This document shows positions 11,331 to 22,871 of a stretch of 64,000 nt of DNA, in pieces (within the stretch, counting starts at the first letter, position 1; the number at the start of each line of letters is the position of its first letter). This stretch comes from Boletus sp. NGJ. Taxonomy: Eukaryota; Basidiomycota; Agaricomycetes; Boletales; Boletaceae. Position numbers and translations under genes: made by a program. Below the pieces are notes generated by a model. It did no database searches. It saw only the letters and a program-made list of their open reading frames with translations, and was not told the DNA's origin. Location: assembly GCA_019096195.1 (NCBI GenBank), contig JAGTXK010000275.1:248001-312000 (forward strand), written 5' to 3'.

Positions 11331-13190
11331 CGTTGGGTGAATTTACGGACTCGTAATGTAATCTTGCAATTTCTCCGAAGTCCAGGGGGGGGGATCGAGA
11401 TCCGTCACGCCCAGCTTGTTTCGGTCCTGAAACTCGGCCAAGCGACCCAAGCATGTCGAGTAACTATAATTGCACGCAATCATGATGGATGGATAGAGAG
11501 ATTGAAAGTCGAGAACGAGGAGAGATCCGTTATAAAAGGCGGAGAGAGGTTCCATAATAAGAGGCATACATTCGGCAGCGTTTTGTTTGCCGACCTCAGA
11601 TTTCCACTGGTTTAACTTTCTGCGCTGGATGGATTGCATGGCGAAACCCACGACGTACGTCTTGTTTGCTCGGCGAGAGAAGGACAAAGCTCTCGGGCTT
11701 CGCGATGCGAAACAAGAAGGACTCTACCTTGAACTGAGAGCCGTGACTGACGTCGGAGTAGAAATCGACTCCAAAAATGCGGACAAATTCGCTGTCATCG
11801 AACGTGTCAGTCATCCGTCATCCGTCTGGAGAATAGTCGTCCATATGCGACGACAAAAAACTTACGCAGTTTCCGTGGTCGTCTCGCTTCCTCGAGAATG
11901 TCAAGTGTCATCGCACTGCCCTCACGGAAATATCGCAAGACTCGCGCAGTATGGACACGTCATCAACGCCGATGGCGTATATCGAGGAACCCTGTGCACG
12001 GTCAAAGTCAGTCGCAACGCCTTTAGCACGTTCAAGCACTGACCTTCTGCGCAACAGATGAAAAGCCACGTTCTCGAACGAGTAACTGCCTAGCGTCTGT
12101 TCGCTACGCATAATTCTCCAAACGTTGGACGCGTGTCGGCCAGTGACCTTGAAGGTAGTGGTCGTTCGAATACTCCATTGGGCAGTTCCACTCCGCGCCA
12201 AGGTATTCGGTGCACGCGCAATCAGTTCAGGAACGTCGAGCCCTGCGTGCGTCAGTACGACATCTTAAGGTGACGAGCATCCTACCATATTGGAATCCAC
12301 GAGAACTGAGGTATCCCCAAGACGCGGCTTGCACCTCCCAACCCACGTATTTGATCGTCTTCCTTTTCTTTCTGGATCTTAGCCCGGTGTTCTTCCCACC
12401 ACCGTGCCTCAGCGACCCAATCCCCGCCTTCCCCTCGCGACGACTTGCTCAAGTCCATCGGGATCTTAGGAGACGGAGACAAGCCTCTGGCGATTCGGCG
12501 GTGGCATGCGTGATTGTCGAGACATCTTGAACGTATTGGATCCGCCTAGGTCCGGATCGTCCTCCTCAACGCCACGTTTCCATACCTGGCCGAGGTTGAC
12601 CCAACCACAGCCGTACAAACCAAAGTCACACATGAACTGGAGGTGATAGCTCAGGTGACTCTCGTAGACACGGGATTTGGTGTGCATGACCGTGCCGGAT
12701 TGCAATATGGTCACAGCTCGGTTGACAAAGATGGGATCTGCGACGAAAATCTCGAAGAATGGTGTAAAAAGAATGAAATCCATAAAAGTGAACGCCTTTC
12801 TCGAGGATAACAGCACGGATAAACTGGGAATTGGGGGAGGTTGGGTTACGTTTCATCGAAAGTGCAATAGCGTGGTTGAGGGATAGGGATAGCTGGGCAA
12901 TGTACTGGTTGACTGGCGAGCAGGTTAATTGATTACTGCAGACGAGCGAACGAGCTTACCGTGATCTGGGGTCATGTTGCCAGGATAGTCGACGAAGAAA
13001 TACGGATAGACTGGGTGGATATAGACACAAGCCTTCTCACCGATGGACGAGGCGCCATATATACGAACCACGGGTACGCGAGGTAGCGAGGTGCTGTCGA
13101 GTGGTCCAGGAGGTGCCAAAATGTGATCTATTTGATTGATGAGGACACTCAACGAGACGTGTCCTTGATCGACATGGTTCGTGGTACAAG
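11330..13190 (-). pseudogene. REV3: Truncated REV3 (DNA polymerase zeta catalytic subunit) relic
   Basis: Minus-strand pieces of a B-family translesion polymerase. The 5' part (13,170-12,970) reads INQIDHILAPPGPLD ... PRVPVVRIYGASSIGEKACV ... VYPYFFVDYPGNMTPDHG. It is joined by an intron to a piece beginning YIAQLSLSLNHAIALSMKRN and continuing to YHLQFMCDFGLYGCGW (12,900-12,640). Further on come SNVWRIMRSEQTLGSYSFEN (12,140-12,050), GSQFKVESFLFRIAKPESFV (about 11,700) and a piece with LLVLDFQSLYPSIMIA (about 11,470), which stops at 11,343. DFQSLYPSI is the polymerase motif A region of REV3. Missing: the long central region, and everything after motif A including the catalytic motif C and the C-terminal cysteine clusters. 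No in-frame ATG opens the first exon. It lies exactly between the carrier-B tail and segmental-duplication unit 1, so it is a rearrangement remnant. Confidence 0.78.
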
Positions 13191-13563
13191 ACAAAGGTGG
13201 CAGTGCCACGGATAATTGCTCGTACCAATATATGGGCCGAGATTTGAACGTACACCCAAACATGAGCTCAAGACATTTGGTAAGCGGGCAGAAGATCAGC
13301 AATTTTGAAGAGATTTTTGGGCCATGGAAATGCCGACCATGAAATAATAAAAAGTGCATGCACTTTGGTGACTTTGACTGATGCTGTCCTTCCAGCCGGG
13401 ACCCGCTGGGTTTGAAAAATCGACGAATACGACGCTTCCTTCTGACCGTACGGTAAGTACGAATGTTACAGTACTTGGCAACACGAAGAGCTGGGGATCC
13501 AAGACGTCTAACGCAAATGTCTCTTTTGCTGATACAGAACCATCGCTCTCTGCTCGTACCAGA

Positions 13564-14016
13564 ATGTCTGGACCACCGCGTGCATCAAACTCTCCGTCTT
13601 CATCTACTTCTTCCCTAGATACCCCTACTTGGACACCGTCAGCAGAGGGAAAGCAGTGGGAGTACAAGGACTGCATTTCATGTAGAGTCGTCGGGACAGG
13701 TGCACTCGGTTTGACGGGTTTGTATGCATTCCGTATGACCCGTCCACGAGCGCCGGGAAGCGTCTTTGAGAAGGTGCTGATGGCTGGAATCGGGGTTGGT
13801 GAGTCGAACTACTTCCTGATCTCGTTGCATTCTGTCTTTGTCAATCCCGAGTATTTTGAGTTTTAAAGCTGGCAAAAAATGTACTGATATACATACACCC
13901 TTTCTTTTACAGGATTTCTGGCAGGCAGTGTCGTGAGATGGAACATGACCCCCACCGAAATGCTTGGAACGTTTACCGACCAGTTCCGTGGTGCTCCACG
14001 GCCACCGGAATCATGA
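13564..14016 (+). CDS. DMAC1-like / DUF4536 small membrane protein, intact copy
   Basis: Small protein of the distal membrane-arm assembly component 1-like family, linked in animals to assembly of mitochondrial complex I. Exons 13564-13798 and 13913-14016 sum to 339 nt, 112 residues. After a Ser/Pro-rich N-terminus the conserved core reads KDCISCRVVGTGALGLTGLY, with its CxxC pair; then FRMTRPRAPGS and a second hydrophobic segment split by the intron (VLMAGIGV/GFLAGSVVRW). Two hydrophobic segments separated by a short basic loop fit the family. An in-frame ATG at 13381 would add 61 residues, but the duplicated copy has an insertion in that stretch and family members are short, so 13564 is preferred. 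The gene diverges from the REV3 relic. Confidence 0.72.
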
Positions 14017-14718
14017 TTCAGTCTGCAACATCTCGCGTAGTTTACTAATACTGTTCATCTGGGATAATCTCGAACATGGTCACCGCTCTGGCTTGGATTT
14101 CGCATGCGAATGTCTCCACATTGGCTGAATCAAGTCGAACTAACATGGTAGGTTATTTCCATCCTTCTCGTCTTTTTGGCTCCCTAAAGATAATAGGAAC
14201 CTGTCCCGTCAGACACAGACGTCTGCAAGTGTTCCCTTGTTTCAAGTCGGAAGGTGGTTACCTTTGCCATTCATTCGGGCCCGGTATCAGGGGTTATTTT
14301 CCCTTTCGCGGGTGCTAATGTCAGCACCCAAAAAGGCTAACAAGCCTTTGTGGGCGATCATTGCTTGGATTGTCTCCACTGGTCACTAACCGAGTGGCTC
14401 ACCCCCTACGCGAGTGGCACCCCCCTGATGCTTGGACCTCCCAATGCGATTGCTTGTAGGGACCGGCCTAATTGGGTAATTTTCCTGTGGCTATGAAAAG
14501 TTGCTCCGACGCAATCACTCTGTCCCATGGTCAAGATGTGGACATCTCCGAATCCTATAAATTGCTGCGTGGAGAGAATGGGTTGCTTCATCCCCAGCGC
14601 CTATCTTCCACTCGGCGAATACGCGAGCTACCCCTTTCCCCTCGTACGCGCTTACCCGCACCAATCCTCTGCCCCCTCTTCTCAATCACCCACTTGACAA
14701 GAATTTACATCCAACGTC

Positions 14719-16123
14719 ATGGTCAACCCTCGTGCCTCCGTATGCCCTCAAGTAGTATTATGCGCGCGCGCCACTCATCCATCCTATTCAGACCGCCGTG
14801 GTTTGCGATACATGTAATAAGACCATCGGGCGCAAAGCCGACCTTGCCAGACACATGAAAGTACACTCGACGAACAAGGAAGCATTGTACGTGCACCGTT
14901 CAAGAATATTCTCCCGCGACGCGATGTTGACCGGTCCCGACAGAATGCATGCTTGCCCCCATCGCGAATGCACGTACAAAACGCTCCAGCGTTCGAATCT
15001 CGCGACGCACCTGAATGTACAGTGAGTGTACCACAGATGAAGCAATACACGGCCCGCTCACTCGTTTGATAGCTCTGGTGAACGTCCCAACAAGTGCCCC
15101 GAAGACGGATGCGATTTCAACACATCCGACCCCGGTTCCCTCACGAGGCACCGTAAAGAGGTTCATGCGTACGAACCAAAAGCGAGTTCTGAGAGGCATA
15201 CGTCTAGTGTTGCTCGCAAGGCGGCGCGTCGACAGCGCAGGATTTCCCCATACACTCCCTCGTCGTCGATCTCGCCTGGCTGCTCGGTACGCTCAACGTC
15301 ACCTTTGGATCCACCCTCCGGCATATACTCCCCCCATCCCCGGGTACCCGCAATATTCGATCCGTCCCCCCCTTCACCCCCTTTGCCTGCCAACGCCCAC
15401 CAAAAGGATGGCATAAAGAACATCTCCGCAGCATACAGCACTGAGTTAATCACCAAACTCCCGCGGGTGAATGATTCAGGCCCTGCACCCAATCGTAGGC
15501 CAGAGGATTCTCTTCTCACCTCGGGATTGTCGACCGCACTGGAGGCACCCGCGGTGGGGTACACACAGCTGCTCGTGCCCGAGCAGAGAAACTTTTGCGC
15601 CGTCGACCCGCCTGCCCACCCGGTCTCTGCTGGAACAACTCCCATCGAGGTCAGTGACGCAATGCTCGACGAGTTCCTTACCCAATTCGATAACTGGTAC
15701 CCCAAGGCTACACCTGCATATACTGCACCACCCCTCCCAGCGCCTTTCGGTCAGTACCCCGTCGACAATGTACACGCCCCCACTCCCGCATCCCTTCCCT
15801 CGTATGGGGTTCAGTACACCATCGACAATGCAATCATGTCCACTCCCGCATCATATCCCTCGTATGCGGCTCAATATACCGCCGAAAACCTAACCGTGCC
15901 CACTCCCGCATCCCATCCCTCATACTGGACTCAATACGCCGCCAACAATACCTCATACAGCTACCCTACCAATGCAGTGTCTTTCGACCCTCAATTCTCA
16001 CAGCCAGATCCATTCACTACGCCGCATATCGGATTCTACCCTCATGTTGTGGACCAGACCTCCTTCTACACCGCTCCCGCGATGACAAGCGGTTTCCCGA
16101 TACAAGGGATCAATCTTTATTAA
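14719..16123 (+). CDS. C2H2 zinc-finger protein, copy 1
   Basis: Putative DNA-binding transcription factor of 418 residues. Exons 14719-14751, 14792-14886, 14944-15021 and 15073-16123 sum to 1,257 nt with agreeing phases; the first intron is only 40 nt. Three consecutive fingers sit at residues 15-105: CDTCNKTIGRKADLARHMKV followed by H; CPHRECTYKTLQRSNLATHL followed by NVH; and C-x4-C-x12-H-x4-H beginning CPEDGCDF. Each finger is interrupted or bordered by an intron. A basic stretch follows (VARKAARRQRRIS). The rest is Pro/Ser/Tyr-rich, with a tandem repeat of about 20 residues (consensus TPASxPSYxxQYT, three full units around residues 300-360) resembling an activation domain. The target genes are unknown. 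A near-identical, also open copy is at 21.5 kb. Confidence 0.85.
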
Positions 16124-16689
16124 TTCCTGATCCTTCTGCTGCATCTATTCTTCTCCTTCTTCTATTCCTTTTTTTTTCTGACTGAAACGCATTTGTACCA
16201 CTACCCCACACACTGACACTTCATCTCCGGATCACACTTAAACCACCATCACACTAAGTTATTTCATATCTATCCATCATTTCAGGCATTGTATGTATTG
16301 GCCAATTGGCCTCGTATCGCAAATCTTTGTGTATATTACCTTTTCCACCTTACAATAGCGGTACTTGAATCAGACCGAGATTTGGATCGTTCTACCATGG
16401 TTGTGAACTTTCAAGCTTCAGCGTTTCAGGCCTTCAGGACTCAGGAGTAGACTGTAATGACAGTGGCACGAGTCCACGTGGGCCTTGGACTCTATTCAAA
16501 GTACTTGAAAGTGACACTTGTTTTTACACAAAAGGAATAAGTTGCCAAACGCGCTCGACCGTGTCGGTTTCTAAAGGGTAAGATTCCAGAACGAACGAAA
16601 CGGACGCAAATGAATGGAGGGCAGCCCCTGCAGAAAGGGCTTATAGCTGACACCATTCCTCGAATATAAAACATGAACAACCAGCATAA

Positions 16690-18186
16690 TTCCCGTCGGT
16701 GAGCTCATCTGGGTGTCTGTTCAACCACTCATTCGCTTGTACGCTTCACCACTGCACTTTCCCGGCCTGGCTGATCACATTCTGTGAGATAGGTTTCTAT
16801 GTGTCACCGCAACCGGCTTTACCATCATTACAGCAGGGCTACTAACCGCTGTGGCAGCTCGCAGTCACGTCTCATGTTCTCCCGGATCGTTCCGGCCTTC
16901 AGTTCTGCCAACATCGGTGCACTTGGTAAGACAGCGCTTTGTTTCCGAATCATAACAGTAACCACTGCAATTCTCTCCAGGTCCTCTCGTCTTCGTGGCA
17001 CTGTTGTACAAAGTGATCGGCATCGCGATATCGTGGATCATCAAACAAGTATTTTGGGTTCCACACCGGTTTCGATATGGAATCCTGGTCGCTGGCGGAT
17101 GGGGTAATATTGGCGACATTCGTGAGTCTAGTAGGATCATCATCGCACGTACATCTTTGCTTACCTTCTTTACTCGGAGGTGCCAAATGGGTGGCAATGG
17201 ATTTCCAGGGACCGGACGTTATCGACGAGGACGTACAGGAGCAGTTCACAACAGACGGTGCGGCGATCGAGTAGTTTGTTATCTCGTTAAAGGAGCTTTT
17301 CCATCTCAGAAGACCTCAAGCCGTGAACAGTAACTACGATGACGAGAAGGTAGTAGCTCCGTCAGAGTCGCCAATTCCGTCCTTTGAACAGGTCGATGAG
17401 CCCCCTTCGCCGGGTACGACGATTGTCCAACACACCACCGAAGTGGTAGAGACGAAAAGCGATCCCGCTGTTCCTCTTCGCCACCGTCTCGCTCGATTTG
17501 TTTCCAACTTCGTTCAAACGCTAATTATGCCTTGTTCCTTTTTTTCCATCATCTTGGCATTTCTCATATCTCTTGTTCCCATTCTCAAAGCATTATTCGT
17601 CCCCGGCGATGTGCCTGGAGTTAACATGCCACCGGCGCCGGACGGTCAACCCCCGCTTGCCATCATGTTGAACAACGTGACATTCATCGGGGATGCTTCA
17701 GTGCCATTTGGATTAATGAACCTTGGCTCGGCGTTAGCGAGACTGGATGTTCCCGGTGGACGTCTTCGTTCCCTTCCACTTGGGGCTGTGGGTGCAGTTA
17801 GCCATTGGGCGGATGCCCATCCTTGGCGTATTCATTACCCAAGGATTAAAGTGGGGTTGCTGGACATCAACGACAACGTCCTACTGTTTGTGTGCATGTA
17901 CGTGATCTTGTTGCGTGCTTCATTACACAAGTTCATGTAAACGACATCGTGCAGCTTCCTGTCCTGTTTACCATCGGCGACGACCCAGGTAAGCGATCTC
18001 GGTCGGTACGGCCCTTCGTCACGATGCTTCGACACCTCTTGTTTTTGCTAGGTTTTCTTGACGCAAGTCCATTCTGGAACGGGCAAAGCGCAGCACATCG
18101 CGGTGTTCCTTATTCTACAGTATATTCTCATGTTCGTCACGATGACCGCGTTGACGGCGTACACGTTACATTTACTCTTCGGTTAA
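16690..18186 (+). pseudogene. Auxin efflux carrier family copy C, pseudogene
   Basis: Same exon order as copy B but broken at several points. The start codon reads ATA (CATAATTCCCG against CATGATTCCCG in B). The end of exon 2, intron 2 and the start of exon 3 are deleted near 16,862. The exon encoding PFNGTSDENLAVAY is deleted near 17,160. GAG TAG gives an in-frame stop at 17,272-17,274. A frameshift near 17,790 turns the GRMVVMPILG block into SHWADAHPWRIH. The C-terminal exon still ends LFG then TAA. The upstream promoter-like block is retained at 16,450-16,690. Confidence 0.88.
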
Positions 18187-18830
18187 AGTGTTTCTTCCAT
18201 TGTGGCAGAGTGATTTGTCGATTAGTCAAATGGACTACGTACCAACGCTCGTGGTCTGTAAAAACCATAGATGACTGCGTCGCACTACAATATAGACCCG
18301 AGCTTGAGCGGACAGACGAGACATTCCGCGCCGATCCTCATCACTGTACACGAAATCGAAATGCTCACACGACCGAGTACGAAAACATACTTTTGTTCGA
18401 TAAGCACAACCGCAAAAGTATCCAGTGGAAGAGATCAGCCCCTGTGCATGTAGTTGGTGCGAGTGGCATAATGCTGGTCGTCCTTGCACTTGGATCAGGA
18501 AGAGATGGAGTGTTGTTGGCCACCGACTACCAAGAAAGGGGACGATCGTGCGTACACCTGAGACATTCGACGTGCACACCGCCTTGTTGGTGACTCTTTG
18601 ACGATATAGGGTTGCTCTCATCCGAAGTCCGCGTCTGCGCTGAGATCCTGCCAGACGAGATCAAGCGTGTTTTTCGGTAGAGTTGGCAAAAAAAAAATCT
18701 GACCATGCACCAACACTACCCACTCTGCGCACCTAGTTCATCCGTGGGTACGGTCGCGGACCATGGTGAACAACTCTCCGTATCCCCTTTGTGGATGGAA
18801 AAGTCGCTTGAAACGCGTTCGAGGGCGTGA
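18187..18830 (+). repeat. Downstream spacer of carrier copy C, matching that of copy B
   Basis: Matches pieces of 10,590-11,330 in the same order and orientation, including CTACAATATAGACCCGAGCT, TGCATGTAGTTGGTGCGAGT and GATCCTGCCAGACGAGATCA. It contains the internal break expected of a duplicated and decayed unit. No gene recognised. Confidence 0.6.
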
Positions 18831-19926
18831 GCTAGACGTGTCGGTTCTCCAAGCGTCGTGTAGCACACAAAGCGCGTCCGTGACGGAGGTGTGAGATCGT
18901 AGATGAGTTGACGTGATCTTTGTATCCCCCATACTTCAAGTTATTACGAGGGGCGGACTAATCCTGGGTAAGAAGCCAGATCTCCCGACTTACCAGAAGC
19001 ACCAACTTAATATAACGAGCGAATGGAAACCACCCCAGGCGAGTGAAATGGAAGCGCTGCGGAGCTTGTAAACACAAGAAGCGGGAGAAAGAATGCTTCG
19101 CTGACGGATCCCAGTTCATTCCGTGCGGTGATGGTGTAGGGATGTGGTTGCATAAGTGGTCAGTGCCAGCTAATGCCGTGGTGCAAGGTACAGGTGATAC
19201 GGAGGAACTTTACGGGACGCACTAGTGTTACTCGCTCAAGGCCGGTCCCTCCTGGCCGAACTGATTTTTGGTCAGATGGTGTCAGAATCAAAACATGTTT
19301 TTGTTTTTGCGTATAGTTGAGTGGCCTAGAGTGCGCGACACTGGACTTTGAAACACTTGGATCCCAAAGGTTCGGCCGGGACTTCTACTAGCCTAAAAAT
19401 TCAACACCTAGACTGAAAACCCACGCTACTGTCAGTATGCGAGATAGCCCAGAGATCATCGACGTCAGTTTCCCCAGTTTTGATCCTTGGGTCGGTGCCG
19501 AACGCGCGTCGGGATGCAACATCTGCATCTCCCACGCTCGCTCACAAGGTGCAGTATTGACTGGAGGACAGCTGACCAAAAAAAAAGAGGGGTTGATGAC
19601 TGTTCTCGTACTGCAACAAGAAGGAACTTTTGCGTGTATTAGGCACTGGGAAAAATTTAGCGTCAGAATGCTAGGTTAAGGGATAGTTGATTCGTCCCTG
19701 TAACCAGACAGATTAGCGTAACAAGGTATGCGCGTCGTCGTTTGTTGTACTGTATACTGTACACAACTCGTCCCCGTGTTGTCCACCGAGCGTTCATGTG
19801 GAATTCGAACCTGCAAGACCTCTGTCAGTGTGTTCGATTGGCCAACGGACTGGAAATACGTGACGTTGTAGGACAAGCGACAACAACAACACTTGGCTGC
19901 CGCATCACCAAATTCATGCTGCAGCC
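18831..19926. other. Spacer between the two duplication units
   Basis: No recognisable gene. Two short open frames (19,043-19,225 and 19,437-19,679) have no family signature. The segment ends exactly where the second segmental duplication unit begins. Confidence 0.4.
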
Positions 19927-20306
19927 GTGTACCCAAATATGAGCTCAAGACATTCGGTAAGCGGGCAGAAGATCAGCAGATTTTGAGGAGATCTTTGGGC
20001 CATGGAAAGGCCGACCATGAAATAATGAAAAGTGCATGCACTTTGGTGACTTTGACTGATGCTGTGCTTCCAGCCGGGACCCGCTGGGTTTGAAAAATCG
20101 ACGAATACGACGCTTCCTTCTGACCGTACGGTAAGTACGAATGTTACAGTACTTGGCAACACGAAGAGCTGGGGATCCAAGACGTCTAACGCGAATGTCT
20201 TTTCCACAGGCTCTCGGCTTTTTTCGAAATATCTGACGAATCGCTCACCGTCCCCGTGAAGTGCTGTTTTGCTGATACAGAACCATCGCTCTCTGCTCGT
20301 ACCAGA

Positions 20307-20760
20307 ATGTCTGGACCACCGCGTGCACCAAACTCTCCGCCTTCATCTACTTCTTCCCTAGATACCCCTACTTGGACACCGTCAGCAGAGGGAAAGCAGT
20401 GGGAGTACAAGGACTGCATTTCATGTAGAGTCGTCGGGACAGGTGCACTCGGTTTGACGGGTTTGTATGCATTCCGTATGGCCCGTCCACGAGCGCCGGG
20501 AAGCGTCTTTGAGGAAGGTGCTGATGGCTGGAATCGGGGTTGGTGAGTCGAACTACTTCCTGATCTCGTTGCATTCTGTCTTTGTCAATCCCGAGTATTT
20601 TGAGTTTTAAAGCTGGCAAAAAATGTACTGATATACATACACCCTTTCTTTTACAGGATTTCTGGCAGGCAGTGTCGTGAGATGGAACATGACCCCCACC
20701 GAAATGCTTGGAACGTTTACCGACCAGTTCCGTGGTGCTCCACGGCCACCGGAATCATGA
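20307..20760 (+). pseudogene. DMAC1-like / DUF4536 copy 2, frameshifted
   Basis: Duplicate of the gene at 13,564. It reads in frame through the CISCRVVGTGALGLTGLY core to APGSVFE. One extra G (GAGGAAGG at 20,511 against GAGAAGG in copy 1) then shifts frame, and translation ends at a TGA at 20,544-20,546, before the intron. The downstream exon (GFLAGSVVRW and the C-terminal tail) is still perfect. The break is therefore recent. A roughly 65-bp insertion also separates the gene from the upstream sequence it has in unit 1. Confidence 0.82.
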
Positions 20761-21463
20761 TTCAGTCTGCAACATCTCGCGTAGTTTACTAATACTGTTC
20801 ATCTGGGATAATCTCGAACATGGTCACCGCTCTGGCTTGGATTTCGCATGCGAATGTCTCCACAATGGCTGAATCAAGTCGAACTAACATGGTAGGTTAT
20901 TTCCATCCTTCTCGTCCTTTTGGCTCCCTAAAGATAATAGGAACCTGTCCCGTCAGACACAGACGTCTGCAAGTGTTCCCTTGTTTCAAGTCGGAAGGTG
21001 GTTACCTTTGCCATTCATTCGGACCCGGTATCAGGGGTTATTTTCCCTTTCGCGGGTGCTAATGTCAGCACCCAAAAAGGCTAACAAGCCTTTGTGGGCG
21101 ATCATTGCTTGGATTGTCTCCACTGGTCACTAACCGAGTGGCTCACTCCCCTACGCGAGTGGCACCCCCCTGATGCTTGGACCTCCCAATGCGATTGCTT
21201 GTAGGGACCGGCCTAATTGGGTAATTTTCCTGTGGCTATGAAAAGTTGCTCCGACGCAATCACTCTGTCCCATGGTCAAGATGTGGACATCTCCGAATCC
21301 TATAAATTGCTGCGTGGAGAGAATGGGTTGCTTCATCCCCAGCGCCTATCTTCCACTCGGCGAATACGCGAGCTACCCCTTTCCCCTCGTACGCGCTTAC
21401 CCGCACCAATCCTCTGCCCCCTCTTCTCAATCACCCACTTGACAAGAATTTACATCCAACGTC

Positions 21464-22871
21464 ATGGTCAACCCTCGTGCCTCCGTATGCCCTCAAGTAG
21501 TATTATGCGCGCGCGCCACTCATCCATCCTATTCAGACCGCCGTGGTTTGCGATACATGTAATAAGACCATCGGGCGCAAAGCCGACCTTGCCAGACACA
21601 TGAAAGTACACTCGACGAACAAGGAAGCATTGTACGTGCACCGTTCAAGAATATTCTCCCGCGACGCGATGTTGACCGGTCCCGACAGAATGCATGCTTG
21701 CCCCCATCGCGAATGCACGTACAAAACGCTCCAGCGTTCGAATCTCGCGACGCACCTGAATGTACAGTGAGTGTACCACAGATGAAGCAATACACGGCCC
21801 GCTCACTCGTTTGATAGCTCTGGTGAACGTCCCAACAAGTGCCCCGAAGACGGATGCGATTTCAACACATCCGACCCCGGTTCCCTCACGAGGCACCGTA
21901 AAGAGGTTCATGCGTACGAACCAAAAGCGAGTTCTGAGAGGCATACGTCTAGTGTTGCTCGCAAGGCGGCGCGTCGACAGCGCAGGATTTCCCCATACAC
22001 CCCCTCGTCGTCGATCTCGCCTGGCTGGTCGGTACGCTCAACGTCACCTTTGGATCCACCCTCCGGCATATACTCCCCCCATCCCCGGGTACCCGCAATA
22101 CTCGATCCGTCCCCCCCTTCACCCCCTTTGCCTGCCAACGCCCACCAGAAGGATGGCATAAAGAACATCTCCGCGGCATACAGCACTGAGTTAATCACCA
22201 AACTCCCGCGGGTGAATGACTCAGGCCCTGCACCCAATCGTAGGCCAGAGGATTCTCCTCTTCTCACCTCGGGATTGTCGACCGCACTGGAGGCACCCGC
22301 GGTGGGGTACACACAGCTGCTCGTGCCCGAGCAGAGGAACTTTTGCGCCGTCGACCCGCCTGCCCACCCGGTCTCTGCTGGAACAACTCCCATCGAGGTC
22401 AGTGACGCAATGCTCGACGAGTTCCTTACCCAATTCGATAACTGGTACCCCAAGGCTACACCTGCATATACTGCACCACCCCTCCCAGCGCCTTTCGGTC
22501 AGTACCCCGTCGACAATGTACACCCCCCCACTCCCGCATCCCTTCCCTCGTATGGGGTTCAGTACACCATCGACAATGCAATCATGTCCACTCCCGCATC
22601 CTATCCCTCGTATGCGGCTCAATACACCGCCGAAAATCCAACCGTGCCCACTCCCGCATCCCATCCCTCATACTGGACTCAATACGCCGCCAACAATACC
22701 TCATACAGCTACCCTACCAATGCAGTGTCTTTCGACCCTCAATTCTCACAGCCAGATCCATTCACTGCGCCGCATATGGGATTCTACCCTCATGTTGTGG
22801 ACCAGACCTCCTTCTACACCGCTCCCGCGATGACAAGCGGTTTCCCGATACAAGGGATCAATCTTTATTAA
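21464..22871 (+). CDS. C2H2 zinc-finger protein, copy 2
   Basis: Duplicate of the gene at 14,719: exons 21464-21496, 21537-21631, 21689-21766, 21818-22871 (1,260 nt, 419 residues). The three fingers are identical to copy 1. Differences lie in the Pro/Tyr-rich tail: GCS to GWS, AIF to AIL, one added Pro in EDSPLL, VHA to VHP, ENL to ENP, TTPHI to TAPHM. The frame is intact throughout, unlike the neighbouring DMAC1-like copy. This leaves two zinc-finger genes with the same predicted DNA specificity. Whether both are expressed cannot be seen from sequence. Confidence 0.84.

Larger units (their letters stand above)
13250..16480. repeat. Segmental duplication, unit 1
   Basis: About 3.2 kb nearly identical to 19,927-23,255 in the same orientation. 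The unit carries the DMAC1-like gene and the C2H2 gene, and is followed in both cases by a broken auxin-carrier copy. The left breakpoint is at the word ACCCAAACATGAGCTCAAGA (here) and ACCCAAATATGAGCTCAAGA (unit 2). The positional offset is 6,678 at the start and 6,745 from the zinc-finger gene onward, because of a roughly 65-bp insertion and two single-base insertions in unit 2. Confidence 0.93.

Noticed and set aside
13381-13563. Upstream in-frame ATG extending the DMAC1-like protein by 61 residues
   Set aside because: The extension is not conserved (a 65-bp insertion interrupts it in the duplicate) and the family is short, although transcript data could still overturn this.
15163-15705. 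Long minus-strand frames over the C2H2 genes (also 21,908-22,453)
   Set aside because: They mirror the Pro/Ser/Tyr-rich plus-strand coding sequence and have no domain or splice logic of their own.
19043-19225. Frame with CGACKHKKREKEC, resembling a Zn2Cys6 cluster
   Set aside because: Spacing and number of cysteines do not fit Zn(II)2Cys6, there is no flanking gene structure, and the frame is only 60 codons.
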